DNA of 64,000 nt, from assembly GCA_050247435.1 (NCBI GenBank), contig JBFWUF010000002.1:124001-188000 (forward strand). Direction: 5' to 3'. Under the pieces are notes generated by a model. It was not told the origin of the DNA. It saw nothing but the letters and a program-made list of their open reading frames with translations, and did no database searches. Positions within the stretch are counted from its first letter, which is position 1. Every line of letters begins with the position of its first letter. Below are positions 9,718-20,285 of the stretch, in pieces. The DNA is from JAJVID01 sp050247435. GTDB taxonomy: Bacteria; Acidobacteriota; Blastocatellia; RBC074. Both the position numbers and the translations under genes were made by a program.

Positions 9718-9836
9718 GCGGAATGCGGAATGCGGAATGCGGAATGGCGGAGGCGCGACAACTCCGCGATACCGGTTCGCGGGTTCACCAATGAACAGCG
9801 GAATGAAATCCGCATTCCGCATTCCGCATTCCGCAC
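9718..9836. repeat. Intergenic inverted repeat of GCGGAAT words
   Basis: Four tandem GCGGAAT-type units at 9718-9747 face three to four ATTCCGC units at 9809-9836. The arms can form a long hairpin between the PrsW-FHA gene and the phosphatase gene. Its word is unrelated to those of the other intergenic inverted repeats in this window. Confidence 0.75.
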
Positions 9837-9843
9837 TCCACAT

Positions 9844-11610
9844 TCATTCCTCTCCGCTTTTCCGTTTCAAAATCACGAGCGTAAGGTCGTCAACTGAATC
9901 CGCCTTGCCGACGAATTTGGTCAGAGCTTCGTCAATTCGATCGCGCAGGCCGGGGGCTGTGCGGCCTCGGTTCTTCTGAACGATTTCGATCAGGCGGGCT
10001 TCGCCGAATTCCTCGCCCTGTTCGTCCAGGCTTTCGGTCACGCCGTCGGAGTAGATCACCAGCACGTCGCCCGGTTCGATTTCGACCCAGCCTTCGCGGT
10101 AATCGCCGAAGGGCGTGATGCCGACCGGAAAGCCGCCGATGTCGAGCGGAGTCACTTCGCCTGAAGCCCGCACCAGCAGCGGCGAATTGTGTCCGCCGTT
10201 GATGTAGGTCAACTGATGCGAGCGCGGGTCAAGCTCGCTGTAAAAAAGCGTGACGTAGCGGTTGGCGGGCGTGTTGTCGTAAATGTACTGATTGATCTCG
10301 CTGACAATCTCGCTGGCCGAAAGGCGCGTCCGCGTGTGCGCGCGCACCGCCGCGTGGATGGATGACATGAGCAAAGCCGCGCCGGTTCCCTTGCCCGAAA
10401 CGTCGCCGAGCGCGACCACCGTGCGCCCGTCGGGCTTTTCGATGAAATCGTAGTAATCGCCCCCGACCTCGTAGCAGGGGAAGCTGACGCCCACCACGTC
10501 GTAGCCGGGGATGTTCGGCGGGATTTCGGGATGCAACCTGAATTGAATTTCGCTGGCGACGGCAAGTTCGTTGGCCAGCCGTTTCTGCTCCTGCTGAACT
10601 TCGAGCAGGCGGACGTTTTCGATGCGGATCGCGGCGACCCCGGCGATCAGCGTCAGCAGTTGCAGGTCGCGTTCGGTGAAGCGATTTGTGTGGAAAGGAT
10701 TGTCCACGTAAATCATGCCCGAAATACGCCCTTCGACAGCCAGCGGCACGGCCATCACCGAACGAAGCCCGCCGAGCACGACTGAACGACGTTCCTGAAA
10801 ACGGGGGTCTTGTTGCGCGTCCGAAGTCAGCACCGACGCGCCCTGTTTCAACACCTGCTCGGAAATTGACCGGCTGATCTCGACGTTGGACGCGTCGTTT
10901 GCGACGCCCGGCGTTCGCGTCTTCATCGCCTTGCACACAAGTTCAATCGCGCCGCTTGGTTCCTCTTCCGGCGTCTCGAACAGCATCACGTATCCGCGAT
11001 CGGCGGAGACGACTTCGAAGACGCATTCGAGAACCTGCAGCAGAGTGTCGTCCAGCGAGAGCGGCGAGAGCAGCGTCAGGCTCACGCGGCTGATGACGGC
11101 CAGGGCGTCTTCCTCAACGGATTTTGCCGCAGATTTCGGCGTGAGCGTCGGCTGGCCGACAGGGGCGCTGATCTGAGTCTTGGGCGAAACTTCGAGCGAC
11201 GAGATCAGATCGGCGGCCGAATTACGCGCGCCCGCGACAATCGTCGCTTCCGGCATTGGCGCGAAGCTGGAATCGGAGAAGAGGATGCTCGTGCGGCCCC
11301 GGGCGGGCGCGGTGTCGGCGCGTTCGGAGTATTCGATCTCAGTCTCGCCGATGCGGACGATGTCGCGGTCGCGCAGTTGCACGGGGGCGGTCAGTCTCGC
11401 CGCGTTGATCAACGTCCCATTGGCGCTGCCCAGATCGGTTATCCAGAACGCGTCGCCGCGTTTACGCACCTCGGCGTGCAACCGCGAAGCGAAAGGATCT
11501 TCGACGCAAAGGTCGTTGCGGGCGGAGCGGCCGATCGTGATCCGAGGACGGTTCAAATCAACGACGGAATCGCCATGCGCTGGAGTGGCTCTGACAATCA
11601 AACGTGGCAT
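9844..11610 (-). CDS. FHA-GAF-PP2C (SpoIIE/RsbU-type) serine phosphatase
   Basis: 588 residues from ATG 11610. A frame extension of 13 codons to 11649 lies inside a low-complexity repeat and is rejected. An FHA domain (about 1-90: GRSARNDLCVEDPFASRLHA, SANGTLINA) is followed by a linker, a GAF domain (about 185-345) and a PP2C-type phosphatase domain (about 370-588) with metal-ligand Asp motifs such as VALGDVSGKGTGAALLMS and YSDGVTE. Such proteins dephosphorylate anti-anti-sigma factors in partner-switching pathways. FHA input from a Thr kinase and a GAF sensor would link Ser/Thr kinase signalling to sigma control. No anti-sigma partner is visible here. Confidence 0.9.
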   Translation of the reverse strand: MPRLIVRATPAHGDSVVDLNRPRITIGRSARNDLCVEDPFASRLHAEVRKRGDAFWITDLGSANGTLINAARLTAPVQLRDRDIVRIGETEIEYSERADTAPARGRTSILFSDSSFAPMPEATIVAGARNSAADLISSLEVSPKTQISAPVGQPTLTPKSAAKSVEEDALAVISRVSLTLLSPLSLDDTLLQVLECVFEVVSADRGYVMLFETPEEEPSGAIELVCKAMKTRTPGVANDASNVEISRSISEQVLKQGASVLTSDAQQDPRFQERRSVVLGGLRSVMAVPLAVEGRISGMIYVDNPFHTNRFTERDLQLLTLIAGVAAIRIENVRLLEVQQEQKRLANELAVASEIQFRLHPEIPPNIPGYDVVGVSFPCYEVGGDYYDFIEKPDGRTVVALGDVSGKGTGAALLMSSIHAAVRAHTRTRLSASEIVSEINQYIYDNTPANRYVTLFYSELDPRSHQLTYINGGHNSPLLVRASGEVTPLDIGGFPVGITPFGDYREGWVEIEPGDVLVIYSDGVTESLDEQGEEFGEARLIEIVQKNRGRTAPGLRDRIDEALTKFVGKADSVDDLTLVILKRKSGEE

Positions 11611-11619
11611 AGAGCTATT

Positions 11620-11752
11620 GGGGAAGGGGACAAGAGGACAAGGGAGCAAGGAGACAAGGGAAGGGGGAGACAGAGGGACAAATAGAGAAATTTCCCCTCT
11701 CCTTGTCTCCTTGTCCCCTTGTCCTCTTGTCTCTTTGTCTCCCTGCCCCCCC
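11620..11752. repeat. Intergenic inverted repeat of GGAGACAAGG words
   Basis: Purine-rich words (GGGGACAAGAGGACAAGG and similar) at 11620-11680 face pyrimidine-rich complements (CCTTGTCTCCTTGTCC) at 11693-11752. It fills the space between two minus-strand genes and gives false open frames and a false N-terminal extension to the downstream phosphatase. Confidence 0.75.
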
Positions 11753-11760
11753 GCCGGGTT

Positions 11761-13641
11761 TCATTCCCTGAAAGTGTCCACAACTCTGTTCATAATTGAT
11801 CTATTAGGACTGCCGTTTTCAGGCTGGTTCTTCATTGATTGAAATTTCGGCTCGCGGCGTTTGCTTGCGTCACGCGCCGCCTTCTCGGTCTGCTTTGCGC
11901 CGGATTGGGCAGGACCGACATAAAGGCCGGTGTCCACGCGCCGGTAATAGTTGTACGCCTCGGCGTATTGACCCAATCCGTGGTGTGACGAGCCGATGAA
12001 ATAATAGAGGTCTTTGTCGTCCGGCGTCAGATTCAACGCCTGCAGAAATTCGTTGATGGCCGCCCGGAACTCGCGGACGTTCAGGTAGCGCACGCCGAGT
12101 TTCTTGTGATTGTCAGCCATGGTGCGCGGATCGGGCCGCTCTTCAGGCCGGGCGCCATTCAGGGCCGCTGGCGGGTTTATACCTGGGGCCGTAGTTATCC
12201 TTTGCGACAGCAACGGAACCTGCGCGCCGGCGGCGGTTCCCGGAAGCGACGGGGCGTTCGGCCCCTGCAGGCGATTGCCTCGCAGCCTCTGGCGATTGCC
12301 TCGTGACAAAGCCAAAGAGGCCTGGACTGTTTGCGTCTCGGCCTGCTCCTCGGCTTGTTGTTTTTCGATGGCCTCGAGCGCGGCGGCGGCCTGGGGGCTG
12401 TTTTGATTAAGCTCGATGATGTTTCGGTATTCCTTATGCGCCGCGATCCAATTGCCGCGCGCGTGATATATCCCGGCCAACTGCAATCTGGCGTCGAGGT
12501 GTTCCGGCGCAATCCGCAGAAGCTGCTGATAACCTCTCATGGCTTCATCCATCTGCCCCGCGTCCAGGTATGTCTGAGCTATAAGGAGCCGGACATTCGG
12601 GTTGTTTGGCGCAAGTTCCAGCGCGTGTTGAAAATTCTCCATCGCGGCGCCGTGGCGTCCCTGATCACGCTCCTGCTGGCCAAGTCTGACAAATTGCGCG
12701 CTTTGATCCTCAGAGCTTACCAGATTGCGGTTACTGTCAGCCGTGTAGGCTTGCGGCAGCAACTTGTCACGGAACATGAAATACGCCCCGGCGCCGAGCA
12801 GGATGGCAAGCGCAATCAGAACCATGCGGACTTTTGAGCCGAAACTGGATTGAGGTTTGAATCCGGAAGCCTGCGCCAGTACCGTCGAAGGGCCATTCAG
12901 CGGAAGTTGTCCGGTGTTCGACGCTGACTGCGCGTGCGAACGATTCGTGGCCGGGCCGGACAAAAAGCCGGAGGTTTTACGCGCAACCGATTGCGTGGCC
13001 GCGACGGCGGCGGCGACTGTTTGAGCGGCCGTTTGCGTAATTGACGGCGGCGGGGCTTGAACATCCGCCTGATTAATTTGCCTGGCGTTTGCGGATTTGG
13101 CGCCTGCCGATCCGGCGTTAGTTTGACGCGCAGTCTGAGCCTTCGCTTTCTGGTTCGCCGCTCTCTCTCCCTTTTTGCTTTTTTGAACCGGCGGTGGCGG
13201 TGGCGGTGGCGGTGGCGAGAGACGCTCCTCACGCCTGGCGCCGGCCTTGTTTTCACTCATGCCCTGAACCGACTCCGCGATGATTTCATTGATCCGGTCA
13301 TTTTTCTGCTTGATGGCCTCGATGATCAAAGGCCCCGAAGTGCGTATCCGCCGCAGCGACTCGCTGATCGCCTTCGGATCCTGGTCGCCGCTTTCGGAGT
13401 TTGCCGAGGCGTCAGGCTGCTGATTGCGCGGGTCTGGCCTGGCTGATTTGTTTTCCGGGGGCGGCTGGTTGTTTTCTTTTCCTGTTTTTTTCATTCCTGA
13501 CTTTCCGGAAAACTCAACGTTGAGCGGAGCCGACGAAGATGAGATAGCCGCCTGGCTGCCCAATTCCGCTCCACATTGACGGCAGAAACGCGCGGTCGTT
13601 CCGTTGGCCGATCCGCATCTCCCACAGTAATTCATAGTCAT
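11761..13641 (-). CDS. Zinc-ribbon membrane protein with TPR repeats
   Basis: 626 residues, start ATG 13641 preceded by GAGGGTG. An N-terminal zinc ribbon (C6, C9, C20, C23) begins a long disordered Ala/Gln/Pro/Ser-rich region with a nine-Pro run. A single membrane segment lies near 270-288 (MVLIALAILLGAGAYFMF). TPR repeats follow (about 310-425 and 515-570: RLLIAQTYLDAGQMDEAMRG, AINEFLQALNLTPDDKDLY). The topology is probably N-in with TPRs in the periplasm. It is the scaffolding member of the FHA/kinase island and might sit in a complex with the RDD protein. Function is not known. Confidence 0.8.
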   Translation of the reverse strand: MTMNYCGRCGSANGTTARFCRQCGAELGSQAAISSSSAPLNVEFSGKSGMKKTGKENNQPPPENKSARPDPRNQQPDASANSESGDQDPKAISESLRRIRTSGPLIIEAIKQKNDRINEIIAESVQGMSENKAGARREERLSPPPPPPPPPVQKSKKGERAANQKAKAQTARQTNAGSAGAKSANARQINQADVQAPPPSITQTAAQTVAAAVAATQSVARKTSGFLSGPATNRSHAQSASNTGQLPLNGPSTVLAQASGFKPQSSFGSKVRMVLIALAILLGAGAYFMFRDKLLPQAYTADSNRNLVSSEDQSAQFVRLGQQERDQGRHGAAMENFQHALELAPNNPNVRLLIAQTYLDAGQMDEAMRGYQQLLRIAPEHLDARLQLAGIYHARGNWIAAHKEYRNIIELNQNSPQAAAALEAIEKQQAEEQAETQTVQASLALSRGNRQRLRGNRLQGPNAPSLPGTAAGAQVPLLSQRITTAPGINPPAALNGARPEERPDPRTMADNHKKLGVRYLNVREFRAAINEFLQALNLTPDDKDLYYFIGSSHHGLGQYAEAYNYYRRVDTGLYVGPAQSGAKQTEKAARDASKRREPKFQSMKNQPENGSPNRSIMNRVVDTFRE

Positions 13642-13690
13642 GGTTTCACCCTCTGGAAAATCCGCTTGATAACGCGGCCTGAGCCTCGGT

Positions 13691-13708
13691 CTGACCGGCG
13701 CCGGTCAG
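13691..13708. terminator. 18-bp perfect palindrome in the gap
   Basis: CTGACCGGCG CCGGTCAG at 13691-13708 can form a GC-rich hairpin between the RDD gene and the TPR gene on the same strand. There is no T tract, so attenuation or a binding site is as likely as termination. Confidence 0.35.
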
Positions 13709-13792
13709 GCCAGGCCAGGAACCGCCGCGCTGGGGCGATCCGCGGTTTTCTCTGACTGCAAGTTGAAACGTTTTTTGATTCAGTCTGGTGAT

Positions 13793-14295
13793 TCAGTCTT
13801 TGACGACGATGGTCTTCACCAGTTTGTCGTGCCACCCCTGCTGCCTGCCGTCCCACAGCATCCAGAGCATTCCCATTCCGAAGAACAGAATAGAGAGGGG
13901 ATAACCGACAATGTGACGCAACACGGCGGTTTGATGAGTTATCGGCTCGCCATCGGTTCTCACCACGCGAATGCCGATGAAGCGCTTGCCGAAACTCTGT
14001 CCGCGCTGCACGTAGAAATGGACGTAGTTGAAAAAGATCACGGCGGCCGTCACCAGATAGCCAATCACAACGACCACGTTTGCGGCAGACGAGGCCATCC
14101 AGCGCCGTTTGATGTAAACGGCCAGCACCAGTGTCACGGCGGGGATAAGCAGCGTCAGAATGTAATCAAGCAGGAACGCGCTGCAACGCAAACCCAGGCC
14201 GGCCAGTGATGACTCATCGTATGATCGGGCCGGGCGCCGGGCGTCCGCTTGCCGGGCGCCGGCCATGAAATACTCACTCGATTCCATTTTCTTCA

Positions 14296-14296
<1 letters not shown>
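13793..14296 (-). CDS. RDD family membrane protein
   Basis: 167 residues. Three to four hydrophobic segments and the RDD pattern are present: a first segment with LGLRCSAFLLDYILTLLIP, where Arg and Asp are the family residues, and later GQSFGKRFIGIRVVRTDG. The function of the family is not settled; some members act as sodium/proton antiporters or assist other membrane proteins. The start overlaps the stop of the kinase gene by one base (TAATG), so translation is probably coupled. Confidence 0.85.
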
Positions 14297-15786
<1,490 letters not shown>

Positions 15787-15792
15787 AAGCAT

Positions 15793-15897
15793 CAGTGATG
15801 AGTGATGAGTGACGCAGTGACGAGTGGCGAGTGACACAACCTGCAATCGCGCGTTTGAGACTCATCACCTGTCACGCCTCACCAGTCACTCTCCAGT
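15793..15897. repeat. Intergenic inverted repeat of GAGTGATGAGTGA words
   Basis: GTGATGAGTGATGAGTGACGC-type words at 15793-15836 pair with GACTCATCACCTGTCACGCCTCACC-type words at 15859-15897. The right arm touches the stop codon of the FHA gene and the left arm gives a false N-terminus to the kinase gene. Confidence 0.75.
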
Positions 15898-16754
15898 CAA
15901 CTCAGGACGAATTTGAGAAATGTCTTGCCGACGATGATTTCGTCACCGTTATTGAGCGGCTGTTTCGCGCCGGGCAACAGACGCGGCCCTCGATTGATGA
16001 AAGTCCCGTTCGTGCTGCCCAAATCTTCGATCAGATACTGGTTGTTCAAAAGCTGTATCCTCGCGTGGCGGCGGGAGACTTTCGCTTCGGGATCATCCTG
16101 ATCCAGATCAATATCCGGGAAGATGCCGCCGTCAGCGTCCCAGCGGCCGATCATTGACTCGGTTCCGGAGATCGGAAATTCCTTGCCAACCTTGCCGCCA
16201 CGCTGAATGATCAACCTGGCGGCCACTGGCGGGGTTCCACCTCTGTTTTCGTCATTCATAATTTGCTGTCTTCCGCTGTCGGAATTAGGCGCGCCGCCAT
16301 GCAGCGAAGTGGTCTGCCCGTTGAATGCCGTTGTCTGGCTCGGCGTTTGAACGCTGCTCTGAGATTTGTTTGCGGAGGCCCCTGATATATTGGATATATT
16401 GGACATATTGGGCGGCGCCGGAAAACTCGAAGGGCGAGGCGCCGTCTGATTCGGAGCCTGATCCACTCCCTGATCGGTTGACCGGTCCGCAGCCCGGTCA
16501 CCTGCCCGGTCAGCAGGAGGGTGCACTGGCGGCGGCGGCGGCGTGTAAGGCGTCGCGGGTTTAGGTGTTATCGCATCTTTTGTGAACGATGGTGGTGGAG
16601 GTGGCGCGACTTGCGTGATGAACTGCGGCGGCGGCGCGTACGCCTGGCGCGACGGCGCTCCAGACGCATTTGACGCGCTCAACTTCGTCCCGCATTCATC
16701 GCAGTACTCCGAGCCATCGAGATTATCAATACCGCAGTGACAACATCGGATCAT
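15897..16754 (-). CDS. Zinc-ribbon, proline-rich protein with FHA domain
   Basis: 285 residues. CCHCG...CDECG at the N-terminus is a zinc ribbon (C4/C5, C7, C18, C21). The middle is disordered and rich in Pro, Ala, Gln and Ser with a run of Pro-Pro-Pro. The C-terminal 95 residues form an FHA domain (SMIGRWDADGG, VSRRHARIQLLNN, STNGTFINRG). FHA domains bind phosphothreonine, so this looks like a passive reader or substrate of the neighbouring kinase. GGAGG lies 11 bases ahead of the ATG. It heads the minus-strand island. Confidence 0.85.
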   Translation of the reverse strand: MIRCCHCGIDNLDGSEYCDECGTKLSASNASGAPSRQAYAPPPQFITQVAPPPPPSFTKDAITPKPATPYTPPPPPVHPPADRAGDRAADRSTDQGVDQAPNQTAPRPSSFPAPPNMSNISNISGASANKSQSSVQTPSQTTAFNGQTTSLHGGAPNSDSGRQQIMNDENRGGTPPVAARLIIQRGGKVGKEFPISGTESMIGRWDADGGIFPDIDLDQDDPEAKVSRRHARIQLLNNQYLIEDLGSTNGTFINRGPRLLPGAKQPLNNGDEIIVGKTFLKFVLS

Positions 16755-17027
16755 AGCTGCAATAGCCTCCGCTCAAGCGAAAACTCTGAGATCATCAAAT
16801 TTCCCCAAAAGGCTTCAGAAAAGGGCCGGCCTGTTTCAACTGCGTTTGCTCGGCTTCTCCACATTGAGTGGCGGCAGAGATTGAGTACAACGTTTAGCAG
16901 CGATTGGCCGATGCGCGCCCTTAAACAAGTCGTCATTCTACACAGATTTAAATTTGTACGCCAGTTTGCCTCAGAGAAAGTTTGAAGCGGGGGACGGAAA
17001 GGTGAGATTGCGCTATCGCGCGGGATT

Positions 17028-17102
<75 letters not shown>

Positions 17103-17257
17103 ATTACAAAGATCAAAATGCGTGAATTTTCAAACGCGGCTCATCTTAGTAAACGCATCAGTGACCGTCAAGAACGCTGTCAGTGAACATCTTCAAACGG
17201 GCAATCAGGCTCCTTCAACCCGGCTCGTCTCACATAACCATTCCCACTATTGGGTCT

Positions 17258-17695
17258 TCATTTCGCCGAAGCGGCTTTGCCCGCCGCTGCTTCCAGCAAC
17301 GACGCCATCCCGCGATGCTGAGCGCAACGCCGTCCCGGTGAAACGAGGCGCTTGCAAGGAGTCCCTTTCTTCGTTCGCGCGCCGCATAAAACACGCTCGA
17401 TGGTTTCCGGCTCCGGCTCCGGCTTCCGCGAAGTCATTGTATCTCGCGCAGTCACGGATGAAGCCGCCGCGCTTGCGTTCGATTGTCCGTTCGGATTCGG
17501 CGCGTCTGTTCTGTTCAACGCAAAAACCGCCAGGGTTGCGCAGAGCAGCAATCCGGCGGCTGGTTTGAAATAACTGTGGCGGCCCATCTGAGCCTCGCAC
17601 TCTTCGCAAAAGTAGCGCGGCCCCCAACTGAAACGCGGCTTCATAGCGTTGCCGCATTCGGCGCAAAAGTTGGCTTGGTAGAAGATGATTTTCAT
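17258..17695 (-). CDS. Small zinc-ribbon membrane protein with C-terminal Cys/His motif
   Basis: 145 residues from ATG 17695 with GAGGAG upstream; a long N-terminal extension in the open frame overlaps the next gene and is rejected. A CAEC/CEEC zinc ribbon (about residues 11-34) precedes a membrane segment (LLLCATLAVFAL) and a Ser/Ala-rich linker. The C-terminus CGARTKKGTPCKR...RCAQH is a Cys-Cys-Cys-His motif also seen in phage and plant-like DUF5763 proteins; that family name is from memory. It is divergent from the cyclophilin gene by 173 bp. Function unknown. Confidence 0.65.
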   Translation of the reverse strand: MKIIFYQANFCAECGNAMKPRFSWGPRYFCEECEAQMGRHSYFKPAAGLLLCATLAVFALNRTDAPNPNGQSNASAAASSVTARDTMTSRKPEPEPETIERVLCGARTKKGTPCKRLVSPGRRCAQHRGMASLLEAAAGKAASAK

Positions 17696-17868
17696 GGCCT
17701 GGCCGCTCCTCAAACCGGCGCGCAGTATAACGCGCTCGCGGAATCGAGCCAACGTTTCTGGACTCTCAACTGAACTCCGTCTTATCATCCGCCCGCAGTC
17801 GAAATCGAAACGCCAAACAATCGAACACAACTCGCGTGATTGAACTTTCACGCGGAAGGAACCCGAAG

Positions 17869-18492
17869 ATGATACGCGGAAACATAACTCTGCTCGTCTG
17901 CCTGCTTCTGGCTCTGGCAGGCTTTCAATCACAAACTTTCTCGCAAACTAGATCGAAGTCGAAAAACAAACCAGCGCGCGTCCTGATTCAAACCGAACTC
18001 GGCGACTTCACGGTCGAGGTTGACGCCGTTCGCGCTCCCGTCACAGTCGAAAATTTTCTGAAATACGTTGACGCTGGGCATTACGACGGCGGGCGGTTTC
18101 ATCGCACGGTCAAACTAAATCCAGACAACCAGCCTAACAACCAGATCAAGATCGAGGTCATTCAGGCAGGCGTCAATCCCGAAAAAGAGAAGCAATCGTT
18201 TCCACCGATCAGACTCGAACGGACGAACGCCACCGGACTCAAACACAGGAACGGCGCGATCTCGATGGCGCGCGGTGGCCCCGACACCGCCACATCCGAT
18301 TTCTTCATCTGCATCGGCGACCAGCCTGAACTCGATTTCGGCGGCAAGCGCAACCCCGACGGGCAGGGCTTCGCCGCGTTCGGACGCGTCGTGAAAGGAA
18401 TGGATGCCGTGAAGAAGATTCATCAGTCGCCGGTCGAAGCGCAACGCTTGACGCCACCGATCAAGATCATCGGGATCAAACGCATCTCGTAA
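17869..18492 (+). CDS. Exported cyclophilin-type peptidyl-prolyl isomerase
   Basis: 207 residues from ATG 17869 (AAGGA about ten bases upstream) with a signal peptide of about 25 residues. The cyclophilin marks are APVTVENFLKYVDAGHYDGG, RFHR (catalytic Arg), GAISMARGG and SDFFICIGDQPELDF, and the fold covers the rest. It would speed proline isomerisation of proteins folding in the periplasm. The region after FHR is longer than in the minimal bacterial enzyme. A long inverted repeat separates it from the amidohydrolase downstream. Confidence 0.9.
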   Translation: MIRGNITLLVCLLLALAGFQSQTFSQTRSKSKNKPARVLIQTELGDFTVEVDAVRAPVTVENFLKYVDAGHYDGGRFHRTVKLNPDNQPNNQIKIEVIQAGVNPEKEKQSFPPIRLERTNATGLKHRNGAISMARGGPDTATSDFFICIGDQPELDFGGKRNPDGQGFAAFGRVVKGMDAVKKIHQSPVEAQRLTPPIKIIGIKRIS

Positions 18493-18496
18493 CCAC

Positions 18497-18582
18497 CTGG
18501 GAGCGCGCGCATCCTTGCGCGCCTGACTTCGACAACCGGCCTTTTATCGAAGACTGCACGCAAGGATGCGCGCGCTCCCAGG
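18497..18582. repeat. Intergenic inverted repeat (GGGAGCGCGCGCATCC type)
   Basis: CCTGGGAGCGCGCGCATCC at 18497 and following pairs with the complement GGATGCGCGCGCTCCCAGG ending at 18582; total arms are 27 nt with a 32-nt loop. One mismatch is visible near the loop. It also resembles the hairpins at 33283 and 37362 in style (GGGAACGC, GGGTACGC). Confidence 0.75.
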
Positions 18583-18601
18583 ATTTTCCTGGAGACTCGC
18601 A

Positions 18602-19885
18602 ATGAAACGCACACTCACTTCCCTGCTCTCTCTGCTCATCGTCTGCCTTTTCGCTCCCGCAATTTCGCAATCGCAACAACCGGCGCAAAAGATCATCGCG
18701 ATCAAATCCGCTCGCGCGCTCGACGTGCGAACCGGCGCGATGATCAACAACGCCGTGATCGTCATCGAAGGCGACCGCATCAAATCTGTCGGCGCGAATC
18801 TGACGATCCCCGCAAACGCCGAGGTGATAGATCTCGGATCGAAGACCGTCCTGCCCGGCTTGATTGATTGCCACACGCATTTGACTTTCGATCTCGGCAG
18901 TTTGAACTCGCTCAACATCTCGATCCCCCGCCAGGCCCTGATCGGCGCCAAGAACGCCAGGCTCACGCTCGACGCCGGATTCACCACAGTGCGCAATGTC
19001 GGCGCGCGCGGCTATTCGGACATCGCCCTGCGCGACTCCATCAACGCTGATGAGGTTCCTGGCCCGCGCATCGTCGCTTCCGGCCCAAGCCTCGGCATCA
19101 CTGGCGGCCATTGCGACGAAAACTTTCTCTCGCCCGAATACCACCACATCGCCGAGGGCGTAGCCGACGGGATTTCGTCCGTCCAGCAAAAAACGCGCGA
19201 GGTGATCAAGTACGGCGCGGGCGTGATCAAGTTCTGCTCGACGGGCGGCGTGCTCTCGCTCGGCGATGATCCGAAAGCCGCAGAGTTCACGCTGAACGAG
19301 ATGAAAGCGATAGTCGCCGAAGCTCACCGGCTCGGACGCAAAGTCGCCGCCCACGCGCACGGAGGCGACGGATTGAAACACGCCGTGATGGCGGGAGTAG
19401 ATTCAATCGAGCACGGCACGTACATTGACGACGAAGCGGTCAAGATGATGAAGGATCGCGGGACTTACCTCGTGCCGACGCTCTATCTGACCGACTGGTT
19501 TTTGGAGAACTACCAGAAATTCAATCTGCCGCCCTCCGTCATCGCCAAAGCCAAACAGGTCATGCCGGAGATGAAGAAGAATATTGGCCACGCGTTTCAA
19601 TTGGGCGTGCCCGTGGCGTTCGGCACCGATTCCGCCGTCTACCCGCACGGACTCAACGCGCGTGAATTCGCCGTCTACGTGCGAATGGGAATGACGCCGA
19701 TCCAGGCGATTCAAACCGCGACGGTTCACGCGTCGAAGTTGCTCGGATGGGAAGACCGCGCTGGCGCAATCGAAGCAGGCAAATACGCCGACCTGATCGC
19801 GGTTGACGGCGATCCCACGAAAGACGTGACCGAGCTTGAGCGCGTGAAGTGGGTGATGAAAGGAGGCGCAGTTGCGAAGAAGTAA
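18602..19885 (+). CDS. Secreted metal-dependent amidohydrolase
   Basis: 427 residues from ATG 18602 with GGAG eight bases upstream; a frame extension to 18566 lies in the inverted repeat. A signal peptide leads into the TIM-barrel amidohydrolase fold. Metal ligands are visible: HTH near residue 89 (DCHTHL), Lys in VIKFCSTGG that can be carboxylated, HAHGG, SIEHG, and GTD. Members of this group (imidazolonepropionase/Xaa-Pro dipeptidase-like) hydrolyse amides of peptides or rings; the substrate is unknown. It is followed directly by the cupin gene. Confidence 0.85.
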   Translation: MKRTLTSLLSLLIVCLFAPAISQSQQPAQKIIAIKSARALDVRTGAMINNAVIVIEGDRIKSVGANLTIPANAEVIDLGSKTVLPGLIDCHTHLTFDLGSLNSLNISIPRQALIGAKNARLTLDAGFTTVRNVGARGYSDIALRDSINADEVPGPRIVASGPSLGITGGHCDENFLSPEYHHIAEGVADGISSVQQKTREVIKYGAGVIKFCSTGGVLSLGDDPKAAEFTLNEMKAIVAEAHRLGRKVAAHAHGGDGLKHAVMAGVDSIEHGTYIDDEAVKMMKDRGTYLVPTLYLTDWFLENYQKFNLPPSVIAKAKQVMPEMKKNIGHAFQLGVPVAFGTDSAVYPHGLNAREFAVYVRMGMTPIQAIQTATVHASKLLGWEDRAGAIEAGKYADLIAVDGDPTKDVTELERVKWVMKGGAVAKK

Positions 19886-20224
19886 ATGAACGTACAACTC
19901 TTTTCGATCAACAAAACCAAAGATGAAATCACGCAAGCTTACTCGCCGGCCAATCTGGCCAACGTTGACGACTTCGCCATCCGGCTGGTGAAATTCCAGG
20001 GCGAGTTCGAGCGATGGCACGCGCACGAGAACGAAGACGAATGCTTCATCGTCCTCAGCGGCGAGATCAACTTTCAAACTGAGCAAGGCGATGTCGTGCT
20101 GAAAGCTGGTGAAGGGATCGTCATCCCGAAAGGCTTGCGACATTGCCCGAAGGCGTACGAGACAGGCGAAATGCCGGTCGCGCTGATCATCGAACGGGCC
20201 GGGACAAAGCGTCTTGGCGATTAG
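19886..20224 (+). CDS. Cupin-fold protein
   Basis: 112 residues. ATG follows the amidohydrolase stop with no gap, so the two are one operon. Cupin motifs are WHAHENEDECFIVLSG (two His and Glu as metal ligands) and the second motif GIVIPKGLRHCPKAYE with a His. Single-domain cupins act as small enzymes or binding proteins; the operon context suggests handling of the same substrate as the amidohydrolase. Confidence 0.85.
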   Translation: MNVQLFSINKTKDEITQAYSPANLANVDDFAIRLVKFQGEFERWHAHENEDECFIVLSGEINFQTEQGDVVLKAGEGIVIPKGLRHCPKAYETGEMPVALIIERAGTKRLGD

Positions 20225-20285
20225 CTCCGGGAGTGGATGAATCGGCCTCGGTCGCGCGCGTCTTCACGCAAACAAGGAGAAATCC

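Noticed and set aside
11598..11783. Open frames inside the GGAGACAAGG repeat
   Set aside because: They are translations of a low-complexity inverted repeat.
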